Assembly: GCA_014218235.1 (NCBI GenBank)
Contig: CM024759.1
Span: 12,664,712-12,728,711 of the forward strand
Length of the DNA: 64,000 nucleotides
Source: Colocasia esculenta
Taxonomy: Eukaryota > Streptophyta > Magnoliopsida > Alismatales > Araceae
Direction of reading: 5' to 3'
Part shown: in pieces, positions 33,867 through 45,500 of the stretch
Layout: each line of letters starts with the position of its first letter
Position numbering within the stretch: the first letter of the stretch is position 1
Translations under genes and position numbers: made by a program
The notes under the pieces: model-generated
What the model saw: only the letters and a program-made list of their open reading frames with translations
What the model was told of the DNA's origin: nothing
Databases searched by the model: none

Positions 33867-34812
33867 AAGATTTTACATTGAATGAAAAAGTTGACATCAT
33901 GGCGAAAGATTACCGTTGTGTCTAAAGGTAGTGTCTTCGATAGTAATATATAAGTGACTATATACAAGTAAATGTAAAAGTAGGATGGACTTTAGTACAA
34001 ATGTTGATTTAAGAGAAATATTTATGCAAAAGAAAAAAATCAATTACCATAAAAAATTTAATTTCCACTCAATTTTGTTTAGAGGTAATTCAATAGAACA
34101 TGGCGCCAACATCACGTTCACATTTAGTTTAGATGCTTACGTTTAGGCAAAAATATATGTACCAATACTCCCATATATTCTATCATGGAATGTAAGTAGT
34201 GATCATGAGGGATTCAATTTGAGAGAATAAATAATATATAATTTTTAAATAAAATTATATAAAAATATCTCCTTTGCCCTTAATAGTGAAAACTGAAAAG
34301 TGACCATTGTCGAACCAAGCATTAGTGAGGCGGCGTCACCTAAAAGTGCCGCGTAAGTAGGGCTCAGAGTGCGAAGCCGGACTTGATCAAAAGTAGTGAC
34401 GTGGTAGAATGCGACTGGTGCGGGAGATCTCACGTGTGCATGTATCCATACACACGCTGTTTTGGGATTGTTTTGCCAGTGCACTTTATCCCAATAAGAT
34501 CACGCCTCGTGGCAGCAACCCAGTCCAGAAAACGGGCCGAGTCGGGGTGACGGTAGTCTGTGGCTGGTGGTGTTTGGCCGGTACGCGCGGACCACCACAA
34601 CGGCAGCTGGACCGGACCTAGATTTGGATGCCATGGCATTCTGGAAAGAAGGGCGGGGCGAGCAAAGTAAGCACTGCCTCGGGTTCTCAAAAACTTGCAC
34701 CTCTCACGACACCCACAGAGAAAGAGAAGTAAACGCTTTGCTGTTGAAGTGACGAGATTGGAAGAGCCAGGAACCATCGACGAAAAGCTCCATCACCTTA
34801 GATGGATTATAT
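33867..34812. other. intergenic stretch, no supported gene
   Basis: 34300-34780 is more GC-rich and has short overlapping frames in both directions, none with recognisable protein features. It could be remote promoter DNA or an eroded repeat. Confidence 0.4.
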
Positions 34813-34986
34813 AATATTTATTGCAAGATATAGAAAATAATAAAAATAACATGAATTATTTGAAAAATAATCTTATTAGTTGATTGTTTAATAAAACCTT
34901 TTTTTTTTCTCTTTTTTAACTAATAAATTATTTGTTAAAAAATCTATATCATTTTTATTACAAAATATAGAGGACAGTAAATATTT
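34813..34986. mobile_element. imperfect AT-rich inverted repeat, MITE-like
   Basis: Left arm AATATTTATTGCAAGATATA and right arm, read inward on the other strand, AATATTTACTGTCCTCTATA, continue as imperfect complements around a T-rich centre at about 34900. No clear target duplication was found. Confidence 0.4.
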
Positions 34987-35894
34987 CTTATTGTCTATAA
35001 ATTTTTATTAATATGACGCTTGTATGTATCTGCCACCGATATTTCTCACGAGATAATTGAACGCACGCCCCATCTAAGTAGGCAGATAAGCCCATTTATC
35101 ATGCTGCACGTGAGGTCATAATTAGAGATTTCAGGTCTAATGAGAGAAATATCGAATACTGTTCGTATCTTCTAGAGTTCCAACTTTGCATCATCTTTTT
35201 ATTGGGAAGAAGAGTTTTTTTTTCTTTTTTGAAAGAAGGAGAAAAAACAAAGTAGAAGCGTGGGTAAGAGCACATGCTATTTGGACTTTTGGAGGCCGTT
35301 TGCTTGGTTCGCCGCCAATGGAAATGGGCAAGGAGGACCCGATCCCAAGGGCAACCACACAACAATCCTCCTCCAAGCAGCTCGCCTACGTCACCAGATG
35401 CAGCTATTTATACGGGGTCGTGGAGAGCAACGCCGCCCCGGATGTCACCGTCACCGGCACCGCAAACTACGACTCCTCCGCCACTCGATTCTTCCCCACT
35501 CACTTTGTTCTTCTTCTTCCTCCTCCTGCTGCTGCTGGTGTGTGTGTGTGGGATCTCTGCTCCTGCATGCTTCGCCGTTGTCATGTCGGACATCTTCCGT
35601 CATCAAAGCTTGCACAGCCGGGGGTAGACTGTTCCATCTCTCTCTCTCTCTCTCGTATGGATTTAAAACCTCTCGATATGTGTGTATTTGGCTTCGGCGA
35701 CCTGTGATTAGTTATTATAATTATCGCCGCACGCGATCCACGCATCCTCCCCTCCGGGAACAGCGTCGCCAATCGACGACGAGAGAGTTGAAACATGGAA
35801 GGTGAAGGAGATCCGGACGCCAGCTCATAAACCACCCCCCCACCATCCATCTCTCGATCTCAGCCATCCTTCTTTCCCAGTCAAACGAGGGCTC

Positions 35895-35926
<32 letters not shown>

Positions 35927-36529
35927 GATCTGCTAGCTCTCATCGTCATCACATCACCATCGTCACCATCTCTCTCTATTCGCTGCAATATTCCCGGCCC
36001 TTTCGTTCTCCTCCTTCCCATCTTCGGCATCAGCAGTGGCGACGGCAGCATCAAGGAATTAAAACTGCTGTAGCATTACGACCAGGTGATCCCCCCGCCA
36101 CCCCCCACCGTCGTCTTCTCCTCTCCACTCCACCCTTTGTTCCGCCCATCGATCCTTCTTCTAACGTTTCCCATCACATCATCAGGAATTAATAGATTAT
36201 TATTCCCCTCTTCCATCCTTTATAGCCATCCGCTGATTTAATACAGAGGTAGTTGGATGGGATTAGATACACGTCTGTAGAGACACGGCCCAATTCCTGT
36301 CTTGATAATATTATTATCATGGGAAAATTATTAGTGTCTGTAGATACACCGCGTTTCTGACATTTATGAATTATACATTTGTATATTACGTAGAGAAAAG
36401 AGTAGTGCAGCATACTCACACCGATTTTAATTTTGAGATAAGTAAGAAGAATATCCGATTTTAATTTATTTTTTTCGGTTGTAAAAAAAAAAAAATCCTA
36501 CCCTCCACCGGCCCGTCATCACGCGCCGG
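34987..36529 (+). promoter_or_regulatory. upstream region and possible 5' leader of the acetyl-CoA synthetase gene
   Basis: Contains (TC)n at about 35636-35654, (CT)n at 35889-35931 and a (GT)n near 35538. 35860-36084 is CT-rich and stop-rich, like a plant 5' UTR, and ends ACCAG before GTGATC, a possible donor; TTTCCCATCACATCATCAG to 36185 is a possible acceptor. This would make a 5'-UTR intron, but it is inference. A-rich DNA lies just upstream of the first in-frame ATG at 36530. ORFs of up to 181 codons in 35186-35805 overlap in several frames and show no domain. Confidence 0.4.
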
Positions 36530-39500
36530 ATGGCCCTCTTCACCTGCACTTCTGCCACCCGCTGCTGCGGCAGCAGCGGCTGTTGCTATTTAAAGGGGAG
36601 CCAACGCCCCGCCCCACCTTCCTGTCCTCGGATCTCCCCCCAGCCCTTACAACAACGACAACTACCACCCCGTTTTCCCCTCTCCTCTTCTTCGTCCCCT
36701 CCTCTTCTCCCGCGGAGGTGTCCTGATCCCTATCTCCTCTTCGGTAGCCGCAGCCGCCGCCTTCGCAGCAGAAGGATGGATCTGCCCTCCCCGTCGGCCG
36801 GGGGGCCCGCCGCCAGGTTCGGCGAGCGTGATCTGGTGACCTCCGGCCACCTCCGCCACGTGGAGTCCATGGCCATCCTCCCTTCCGGCGCCGGCCGCAT
36901 CTCCCACCTCAACGCCGTCGTCCTCGGCGAGTCCCTCGCCTCCGAGGAGAACGACCTCGTCTTCCCCAGCCCCGACTTCTCCGCCCAGGCCCTCATTTCT
37001 TCCCCCGAGCAGTACGGTGCCATGTACCGCCGTTCCGTCGATGATCCCTCTGGCTTCTGGTCGGATATTGCCAAGGAGTTTTACTGGAAGCAGGGCTGGG
37101 GCGACGGCCCTGTCGTGCAGGAGAACCTCGACGTCCGGAAGGGCCCCGTCAAGATCGAGGTGAGTGTTTTTGGTCCCCCCGCTGTATCAATAGCGATATC
37201 TCCCTCCCGGCTACCCATCCTTTCTCCTTCTTCTTCTTCGATCTGACACCGGAAGGTGATGCGATCCGGTCGCGTGTTTATTGGTTGCAGTGGTTTAAAG
37301 GGGCCACGACGAACATATGCTACAACGCGCTGGACAGGATCATCGAGAGAGGGGATGGAGACAAGATCGCCATCTATTGGGAGGGCAATGAGCCAGGGCA
37401 CGATGGGAAGCTTACCTACAAGGAGCTGCTGGAGAAGGTCTGCCAGGTAGAGTGATTTCTCTCTCTCTCTCTCTCTCTCTCATCCGTCACGTCTGTGCAT
37501 ACTCTACGTTGTGAAAATGGCACTTGCAAATGCCCGAATCCTTCTTGTTCTGTATTCCCTTCTCTACTCTTTTCCTGCCTCTGATACGACGGAGAAGGTT
37601 CATAATCTCCGTTGCTTGCAATGGCAGCTGGCCAACTACTTGAAAGATGTAGGCGTCGGGAAGGGGGACGCGGTGGTCATCTACCTGCCGATGTTGATGG
37701 AGCTACCAATTGCGATGCTGGCTTGCGCTCGCATTGGCGCTGTGCACTCTGTATGGGGACAAATCCTATTGGATCAGTTCTAGAAGCAATTTGGGGAAAG
37801 TTGCTTCTTTTCTTACTGTTCGCTTTTTTGTTTTTTGTTTTTGTTTTTTCCCTTCTTCTTTAAACTCCGTGCAGGTCGTTTTTGCCGGTTTTTCTGCGGA
37901 GTCTCTTGCCCAGAGGATCATGGATTGCAAGCCAAAAGTTGTCCTAACGTGCAATGCTGTCTGTCGAGGTTCAAAAGTCATAAATCTCAAGGAAATCGTG
38001 GATGCTGCGCTCCTTGATTGCTCCAACAACGGGGTATCTGTAGGTATGTTAGTCATCCGACCTTTTGGACTCGTGAGCATGGGAAGGATGCCCTTTTAAG
38101 GGGACCCACCTTTGGTGGGTTTGAAATGTGATTTGGACGAAATCCTCCAGAGTTCAAATGCACAATCTATTTGAAATTCACTGAATATGAATTCCTAGAC
38201 GGACGCCTGTTTCTCTCCCGCCCTCCGAGCCTATCCTTTATAGCATAATATGTCATACCATTATAATAATAATCTACTGTTTATTACTGACATATATCAA
38301 GATGGACTATATTTACTTCTCTTTTTCATTTATATACTAGTGGTACTATCCAATGTCATGACTATGAACATTGTCGCAGTCATAGTCATTAGATCGTAAA
38401 CAATCTTACTGTAATGACTGTGGCATAGTTCACTGTCTAATGATTATAGACAATGTTAAAGCATGGAGTTTGAACCCTCCAATGTACGGGTTTGAATATG
38501 TGGATAAACTTGTGTGGTCAGGTCACATAGATCGACTTGAATGGTTAGGTCGCAAGGGTCAAGAGGGCAGCACCCCTTGCGGGGGTGGGGGGGGGGTGGG
38601 GATTCAGAGCCCCCAAAAAGGAAATTTTATTTTTAATGTTAGATGTGGGATTTGAGGGGTGGACAAACATGGGAGCCATGGAACCAGACCAATGGCTTTG
38701 AGGAACATCTGAATCGGGAGAAACATGATTGGGACTTGGGGTTAGGATTGGGATTAGGGAGCCTTTTCTACATTTTTCCTTTTACAAAATTTGGATCTCT
38801 CAGACACCCCAGAGGTGTGCAAGCGCACCAAGGCGTTTGCCTAGACCACGTTGGCGCTCACCTGGGTTGCCCTTTTGGGTGCCCAAAAGGCAGACCAGTG
38901 CCCAATCCTTGGCTTGGCGTCTTTATGTGACTGCCTAGGTGCCTGCCTTGACCAACTATTCTTTAAACTTTTCCTCTGTCTTCTCCCGCCTACACTCTTG
39001 GGAAAAGAAATCATAAGAGAAATGAAATGACAGAAAAATACATGCTCTGAATGTATGGTTACTATTAGATTCTAGTTTCATATTCATTATTTTCTTTTGT
39101 AGGATGTCATAACTTTCATGAACTCATTTAATTTGTCTTTTTCTTCATTGAATAAATGAACTTTTTCTTTCTCTCAAGGTGATAAGCTTTAGAGAAACAT
39201 TATCTAGATTTGCAAGTTTATAGTTAAGAGAACACTAGATGTTCCAAAGTAGCATTCCATCTACATAAATAAATTTTGAATATTCAAATTAAGTGATGAA
39301 AGCAATGCTTTGTATAGAAATGTGAAAATCTTCGATGGCACACTAATTGATACAGAGACAAGTCTCTGTGTGTAAATTCTGTGCACACTAATTGATACAG
39401 AGACAAGTCTCTGTGTGTAAATTCTGTAGGCTAATACTAAATGAATTATGGAAATTAAATTATTGCTAGGTATCCTTATTAGGTCTTCAAACCCATGTGA

Positions 39501-42500
39501 TCTAACTTGCCTTCATTTGATTCAGAGCTACCTTCATGGACTACTGTAAGAAAGCATCCTCAGGTGTGTTTGGGGCAACAATATTCCAGGGTTGATCTAG
39601 GTGCCATGTTACTAAGCTTGGTTCACAGGAGGTCCTTGTAGATGTGATCCTACATTCCGACTTATTCTCATAAGAAAGATATTCCTATAGTTGACTACAT
39701 ATCCATGAATAAGGGAGAGAGAGAATAATCTCTAATGTAGTAGAAGATACATCATATTAAAAAAGGTTATATGTCATCATGTGTTTGATAGCTAATGGAA
39801 CATTTTTCACATAAATAAAGATAAACTGCATCTATGGCCTGAGCGTCAGTGTCCAAGCCTTTGGCCAGGAGCTTATGATGTTATTCTGTTCAAAATGCTA
39901 CCTAAAACCACCAAAGAAGCTATCTGTGACAATCATTTTCTTCACATCATTAGAACGTTGGCTGAACTATTTGGAATAATTTTGGATTCTTGATGAATCC
40001 ATCACTGCAAATCTACATCTCTACTTTATTGATGACTGTTTACTGATGAAGCTTGTTTTCGATATCTCTTAATTGATTATGAATTCCTTTTTTGTTCATC
40101 CATAGAAATTGCTTTTCCTGTTGATCAGGTGTATGTGTAACCTATGAGAACCAGTCAGCAATGAAGAAGGATGCAACAAAATGGCAGGATGGACGGGACT
40201 TTTGGTGGCAGGTAGATACTATTTTCCCCCTGTATATCTGGTTAAACATTAAGGAGATTAATCCTGGTTCAATTGTAGTACCCACTTTTTGACCTTCTGT
40301 AAAAAATATTTTAAAAATGAACAAACAACCTTTTAGTATTTTGATGGCATTATACACCATAATGAGCTGAGACATTGGAAGAGACAATTACTTTTTATAA
40401 CTTTCTTACCAGAGATTTTGTATTTCCTGCTCGTCTGTAGGATGTGATCACAAGACATCCAACAACCTGCTCCGTCGAGTGGTTGGATGCAGAGGATCCC
40501 TTGTTTCTCTTGTACACCAGTGGTAGTACTGGGAAGCCAAAGGTGACTCCCTTCTGCTATTTTCTGTTATTGGAATGCTTTTTGTTCTTGAGAGCATAGG
40601 CAAACAAAGAGTAGCTGTGCAGGGTGTTTTGCATACAACAGGTGGCTATATGGTATATACTGCAACTACATTTAAATATGCGTTTGACTACAAGCCCACT
40701 GACATATACTGGTATGCTTCCAGGGCCTCTGATTAATATTTATCTTAGACACTGCCCTTAATGAACTGATGTTGGATCTTTTTCCTCCGGCAATAGGTGC
40801 ACTGCTGACTGTGGATGGATTACCGGCCACAGTTATGTTACATATGGTCCTCTGCTTAATGGAGCTACAGTTTTAGTATTTGAGGGGGTAAGTAACTCTA
40901 CTAGAAGTTTCATTTGGTAATACATATTGATTGCTAGTAGGAAGGATTGTTGCACCACAAATCACTTTCTTAGGGAGGGATGTTGCATTATTTTCAAGAT
41001 CATATCTTCTTTTAGATTTGTTTTTGAAATTTAGTATGAAATATTAAAATTGAAATTACTTAGTACATGTGTCTTATGAAGCAGGTTATTATATGTTGTT
41101 AGAATGACATTACCAGTTTTTCTCTTTGCTTCCCCACATGCTTCATTTTATCTGCTTTTTTCCCCACATTCATTTGATATGAAACATAATCATTTGCAGG
41201 CTCCAAATTATCCTGATGCTGGCCGTTGCTGGGACATTGTTGATAAATACAAGGTGACTATTTTCTATACAGCTCCAACACTTGTACGATCCCTCATGCG
41301 GGAAAGCACTAAGGTAAGAAATTTTATTTTGCCTTTCTTACCTTTTTATACAACAGCAATGAACTTGAGCTCTTCTTTTCATTGAAAACAATGCATGAAC
41401 ACCTTTGCTGTTTCCATTCTCTTCAGTGTATGCACCTGTCCTCTCTTTTTTCACAACATGGAGATTGTGAAGGAATAATTCTCTTAAATTGTTTCTGTGT
41501 TTGAAATAATCTCCACACTGCTGTCCTTTAGTTATTATTATTTTAATCAATTCTATGTTGCCTAGGTAGTGATACTTATGGACATATGGTTCCATATCTG
41601 TGTTTAACGAGTTGAAAATGTGACTCCATCAACGGTTTAAGAAGCATATTAGATTGGCCAGTTTCAGGTGATCGGACCAGATTCTGTCCAATCCGACACA
41701 AACTCATTCCCCTACTCCCTGATCCTTGGACAGGTCTGCCTGATTTGCTGATATGCCAATCTCTTTCAGATATTACAACATGTAAGCCTCATTTCATGTT
41801 GGCAGTGGTTATGTTTGAATTTATGCCATGTTCTCTGGAACACTACAAATACTTTAAAACATTTAAACAACTAAATATCTAACTGCTTTGGGATTTCCTT
41901 CTGAAACAATATTTTATGACACAGTCCTTTTTGTATTTCTAGTCTCTGTCTTCGTAGTACTTCCTTTTGTATTTCTTCTCTGTTTTCTTAGTACTTCCTT
42001 TTGTATTTATTGTGTGTTTTCTTAGTAAAAGTATTTCAGGTCTCCATCTTCAATTTTCATGCTTAGAAGATTATTCCTTTGATGACTTCTTGCAATATGA
42101 CAATGCAGTATGTCACTCGCTATTCTCGGAAGTCTCTTAGAGTTCTGGGAAGTGTGGGGGAACCGATCAACCCAAGTGCATGGAGGTTCTTATTTTCACT
42201 ATGTTGCATCTGCTACTGGCATGTATATTAAAGAAGATATTTATAACCATCTTATGATTACAGGTGGTTTTTCAATGTTGTTGGAGACTCTCGATGCCCT
42301 ATATCAGATACCTGGTGGCAAACTGAGACTGGTGGCTTCATGGTAATTTGTTGCTTCACCCTTACATTTAATATATCATTGCAAAGTGCATTTGGATGGA
42401 TTCAAATGATTTGAATTCCCTAAAAGTGCTAATGGTTTCCAAACAATCAAAAATTGTTTTAGTAAGTCTTAGATACATGAATTGTCATTTCCTGCTGTCC

Positions 42501-45500
42501 CAGAGTCCTTTATATGGACTTTGATAGTCTCCAATGCTTCGAGGAGAGAGGGGCATGGGGAAAAAAGGCGGCAAAAGGTTTTTACCCCAAAAAATGTGCA
42601 TAATGAAAAATTTCAGAACAATGAAGCATTTTGAGTACGGCTTGAAATTTTGTTAGAATCTCTCAATGATCTAATTAGATTCTTTGTCTCTCAACTTGTG
42701 GAGATAGATCTGATATGTTTGAAATGTCTGCAATCTCGTGGGAATCTCTCAATGTTCTAATTAGATTCTTTGTCTCTCAGTTTGTAGAGATAGATCTGAT
42801 ATGTTTGAAATGTCTAAAATCGACATGCAAAGTTAGGCAAGTCCAACAAGTACTGTGTGCTTGGATTTGCTGGTTTGTGTCAAATCCCCTCCCCATTACT
42901 TTTGGTTCTTCTCAGTTAGTCAGTTCAAAGGTTCTGAAATACACCCCTTCCGACCACTCTCCACCATTCACAGTTCTGTGAACATTTAGAGCTGGCTTAC
43001 AGTCACTGTTGAGCCATCCACCATTATAGGCTTACTACTATCAACCCCCATTGACTTGCAAGCCAAAGATGAAGAGGAAAAGGAAAGAAGAGGAAGTAGG
43101 GAGGTTCCTAGCCATCATCAAGCTATCCACTGGTGGATGGTCTGGTAGCCTCTCTTGTGTGTCTCCCTTCTCTTATGTATTTTCATGTGTCTTTAGTTGT
43201 GTTAATATTTCTTATTGAGTGGCTAAGTGAATGGCATGCCATTCCAAATTTTCACTAAACAGAATAAGCTTATCACAATCTCTACTTTCATTCCTGATCT
43301 CTTGATATTTCCATGAGATTCTCCTCACCAACCTTCTCGATATAAAATCAATATCTGACACAGCATTCCTTGATCATGACTTATGAGATATTAAAATGGG
43401 ATTTGAAACACCAGTTATTGTGATAATTATCTGTACTTTCTCATTTTCTATCAGATAACTAGATTTTTTTTTCATTACTTTTATTAACTTGTCTCTGTAC
43501 ACTGGTTGCAGTGCTTCCTTACAGAGGTTAAAATTTAACACAAACATAAGCAAAGAGTTCTCTTTAGCTTATTAATTCTTGATTCTGGTAGTTATTGATC
43601 TTGTTTGTTGTATGGAAGATTACTCCTTTACCAGGTGCTTGGCCACAGAAGCCTGGTTCTGCTACTTTCCCTTTCTTTGGTGTACAGGCAAGTTCACTTT
43701 CATAAGAATAGTACAGAAACATGTACCTAATTTCATCTTTCATTGATATTTTATGCTTTCCACAATTACAGCCAGTTATTGTTGACGAGAAAGGAAATGA
43801 AATAGAGGGTGAATGCAGTGGTTATCTGTGTATCAAGAGCTCATGGCCAGGTGCCTTTAGGACTCTGTATGGTGATCATCAAAGATATGAGACAACATAT
43901 TTCAAGCCTTTCGCCGGTTATTATTTCACTGGTGATGGCTGCAGCAGGTAAGATTTTTATTTCCATCTATGCACATCAATTATATGCTACACATTTATTC
44001 CTAAAAAACTATTTCATGCCTAATATTTTTTCTTTACAGAATGAGTTGCTTATCAAAGCTATTACCTGTAGATTTACTTACAGGTGATTCTTTGCTGTTT
44101 CAGGGATGCTGATGGTTATCATTGGCTTACAGGAAGAGTTGATGATGTTATTAATGTCAGGTATTTCCTGAATATAGTTTTCTACTATTTATGCATTGTG
44201 GCAGGAACACTCTAATAAACTTTATTTGGTTCCTTTGATCTTTGAGAGATACCATGGTAATTTTTATCGATGTGTAAACGAACAATGTTGATTGCAGTGG
44301 ACATCGTATTGGCACAGCTGAGGTAGAGTCTGCTCTGGTTTCACACCCCCAGTGCGCTGAGGCTGCTGTGGTCGGTGTTGAGCATGAGGTGACAACATTG
44401 CTGGCCTATTTGATCTACCATCCTTTACTGTCTCTTTATTATTTGTCCCTTTTAACAACCATTGCTTTACTGCAGGTCAAAGGACAGGGTATTTATGCAT
44501 TTGTAACGTTGGTGGATGGTGTTGCTTATAGTGAAGAACTCCGCAAAGGCCTCATCCTTACAGTTCGAAAACAGGTTATTTTCCTTTCTATATCCTGAAT
44601 AAGAAAATCCTTAAGTTAATACTTTCTTTTCTGTGCGTGCATTCATCAATGAGGGCTATTTTATTTTTTTTAACTGATCCACACATGTTCATCATTCTAT
44701 TATCAGTCACCAATGTTAAGATAATTGAAGGATCTAGACAGCAGGGATGTTAGTGTCGGTTTCGGCCCCGTTCAGTTTTGGCGGCGAAACCTATAAAAAC
44801 TCATTAAAAATGCAGAACAAATCATAAAATATGTAAACATTCAGAAAGATTATAATAAATCACTAGAACATAAAAAAACATGCATTTAAGTTTGAATAAA
44901 TTGGATTAAGTGCTCGAAATATGTATTTGACATGTTAATAGAATATTAGGTATATGTTAAACATTTAAGCATGGAGTCAATTTGCACTACAATAAATATT
45001 ACAGTTACAATAAATGTTACAGAAATTAAATATTCGTACCCAAATTATGATACACTAGGATGTATAATAGCCGGAAGAATCTTCTCCCTCATCATATGAC
45101 TGCTGTCCTTGATACCCATAAAGAGGATCCATATATTTGGCACATTCACTATAATCAAACAATGATACAGCCAACTCATTCATCCCTCTTTGGATCCCTC
45201 TTGGAGTGAAAGGTTGTTGGGTTGATTGAAATCCAGAAACAGAGTAAGTAGAGCCCCGAGCATGAGAAGAGGATATTGGGCCACAACTGCTACTGACTGG
45301 AAGTGGTTGAAATTGGAATTCAGGTTCATGAGCCCACCCATACATTCTTGTCTCGTGTTGACCACCTCCATAAGGACCATAACCTGAATCATTTCCATAG
45401 TAACCTTGTCCCTGTGAATCATGTCTATAGTGCCTCTGAATCATGTGCATTATAACTGACTATAATATCACCTCTACCTTATGGAATATTATCTCTGTGT

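Noticed and set aside
35186..35805. Frames of 173, 181 and 117 codons upstream of ACS
   Set aside because: Three overlapping frames, low-complexity composition (poly-Ser, poly-Phe, CT repeats), no family resemblance; better explained as promoter or leader.
38810..38945. MITE or SINE in ACS intron 4 based on GGCGTTTGCCTAG words
   Set aside because: No paired termini, target duplication or Pol III boxes could be found.
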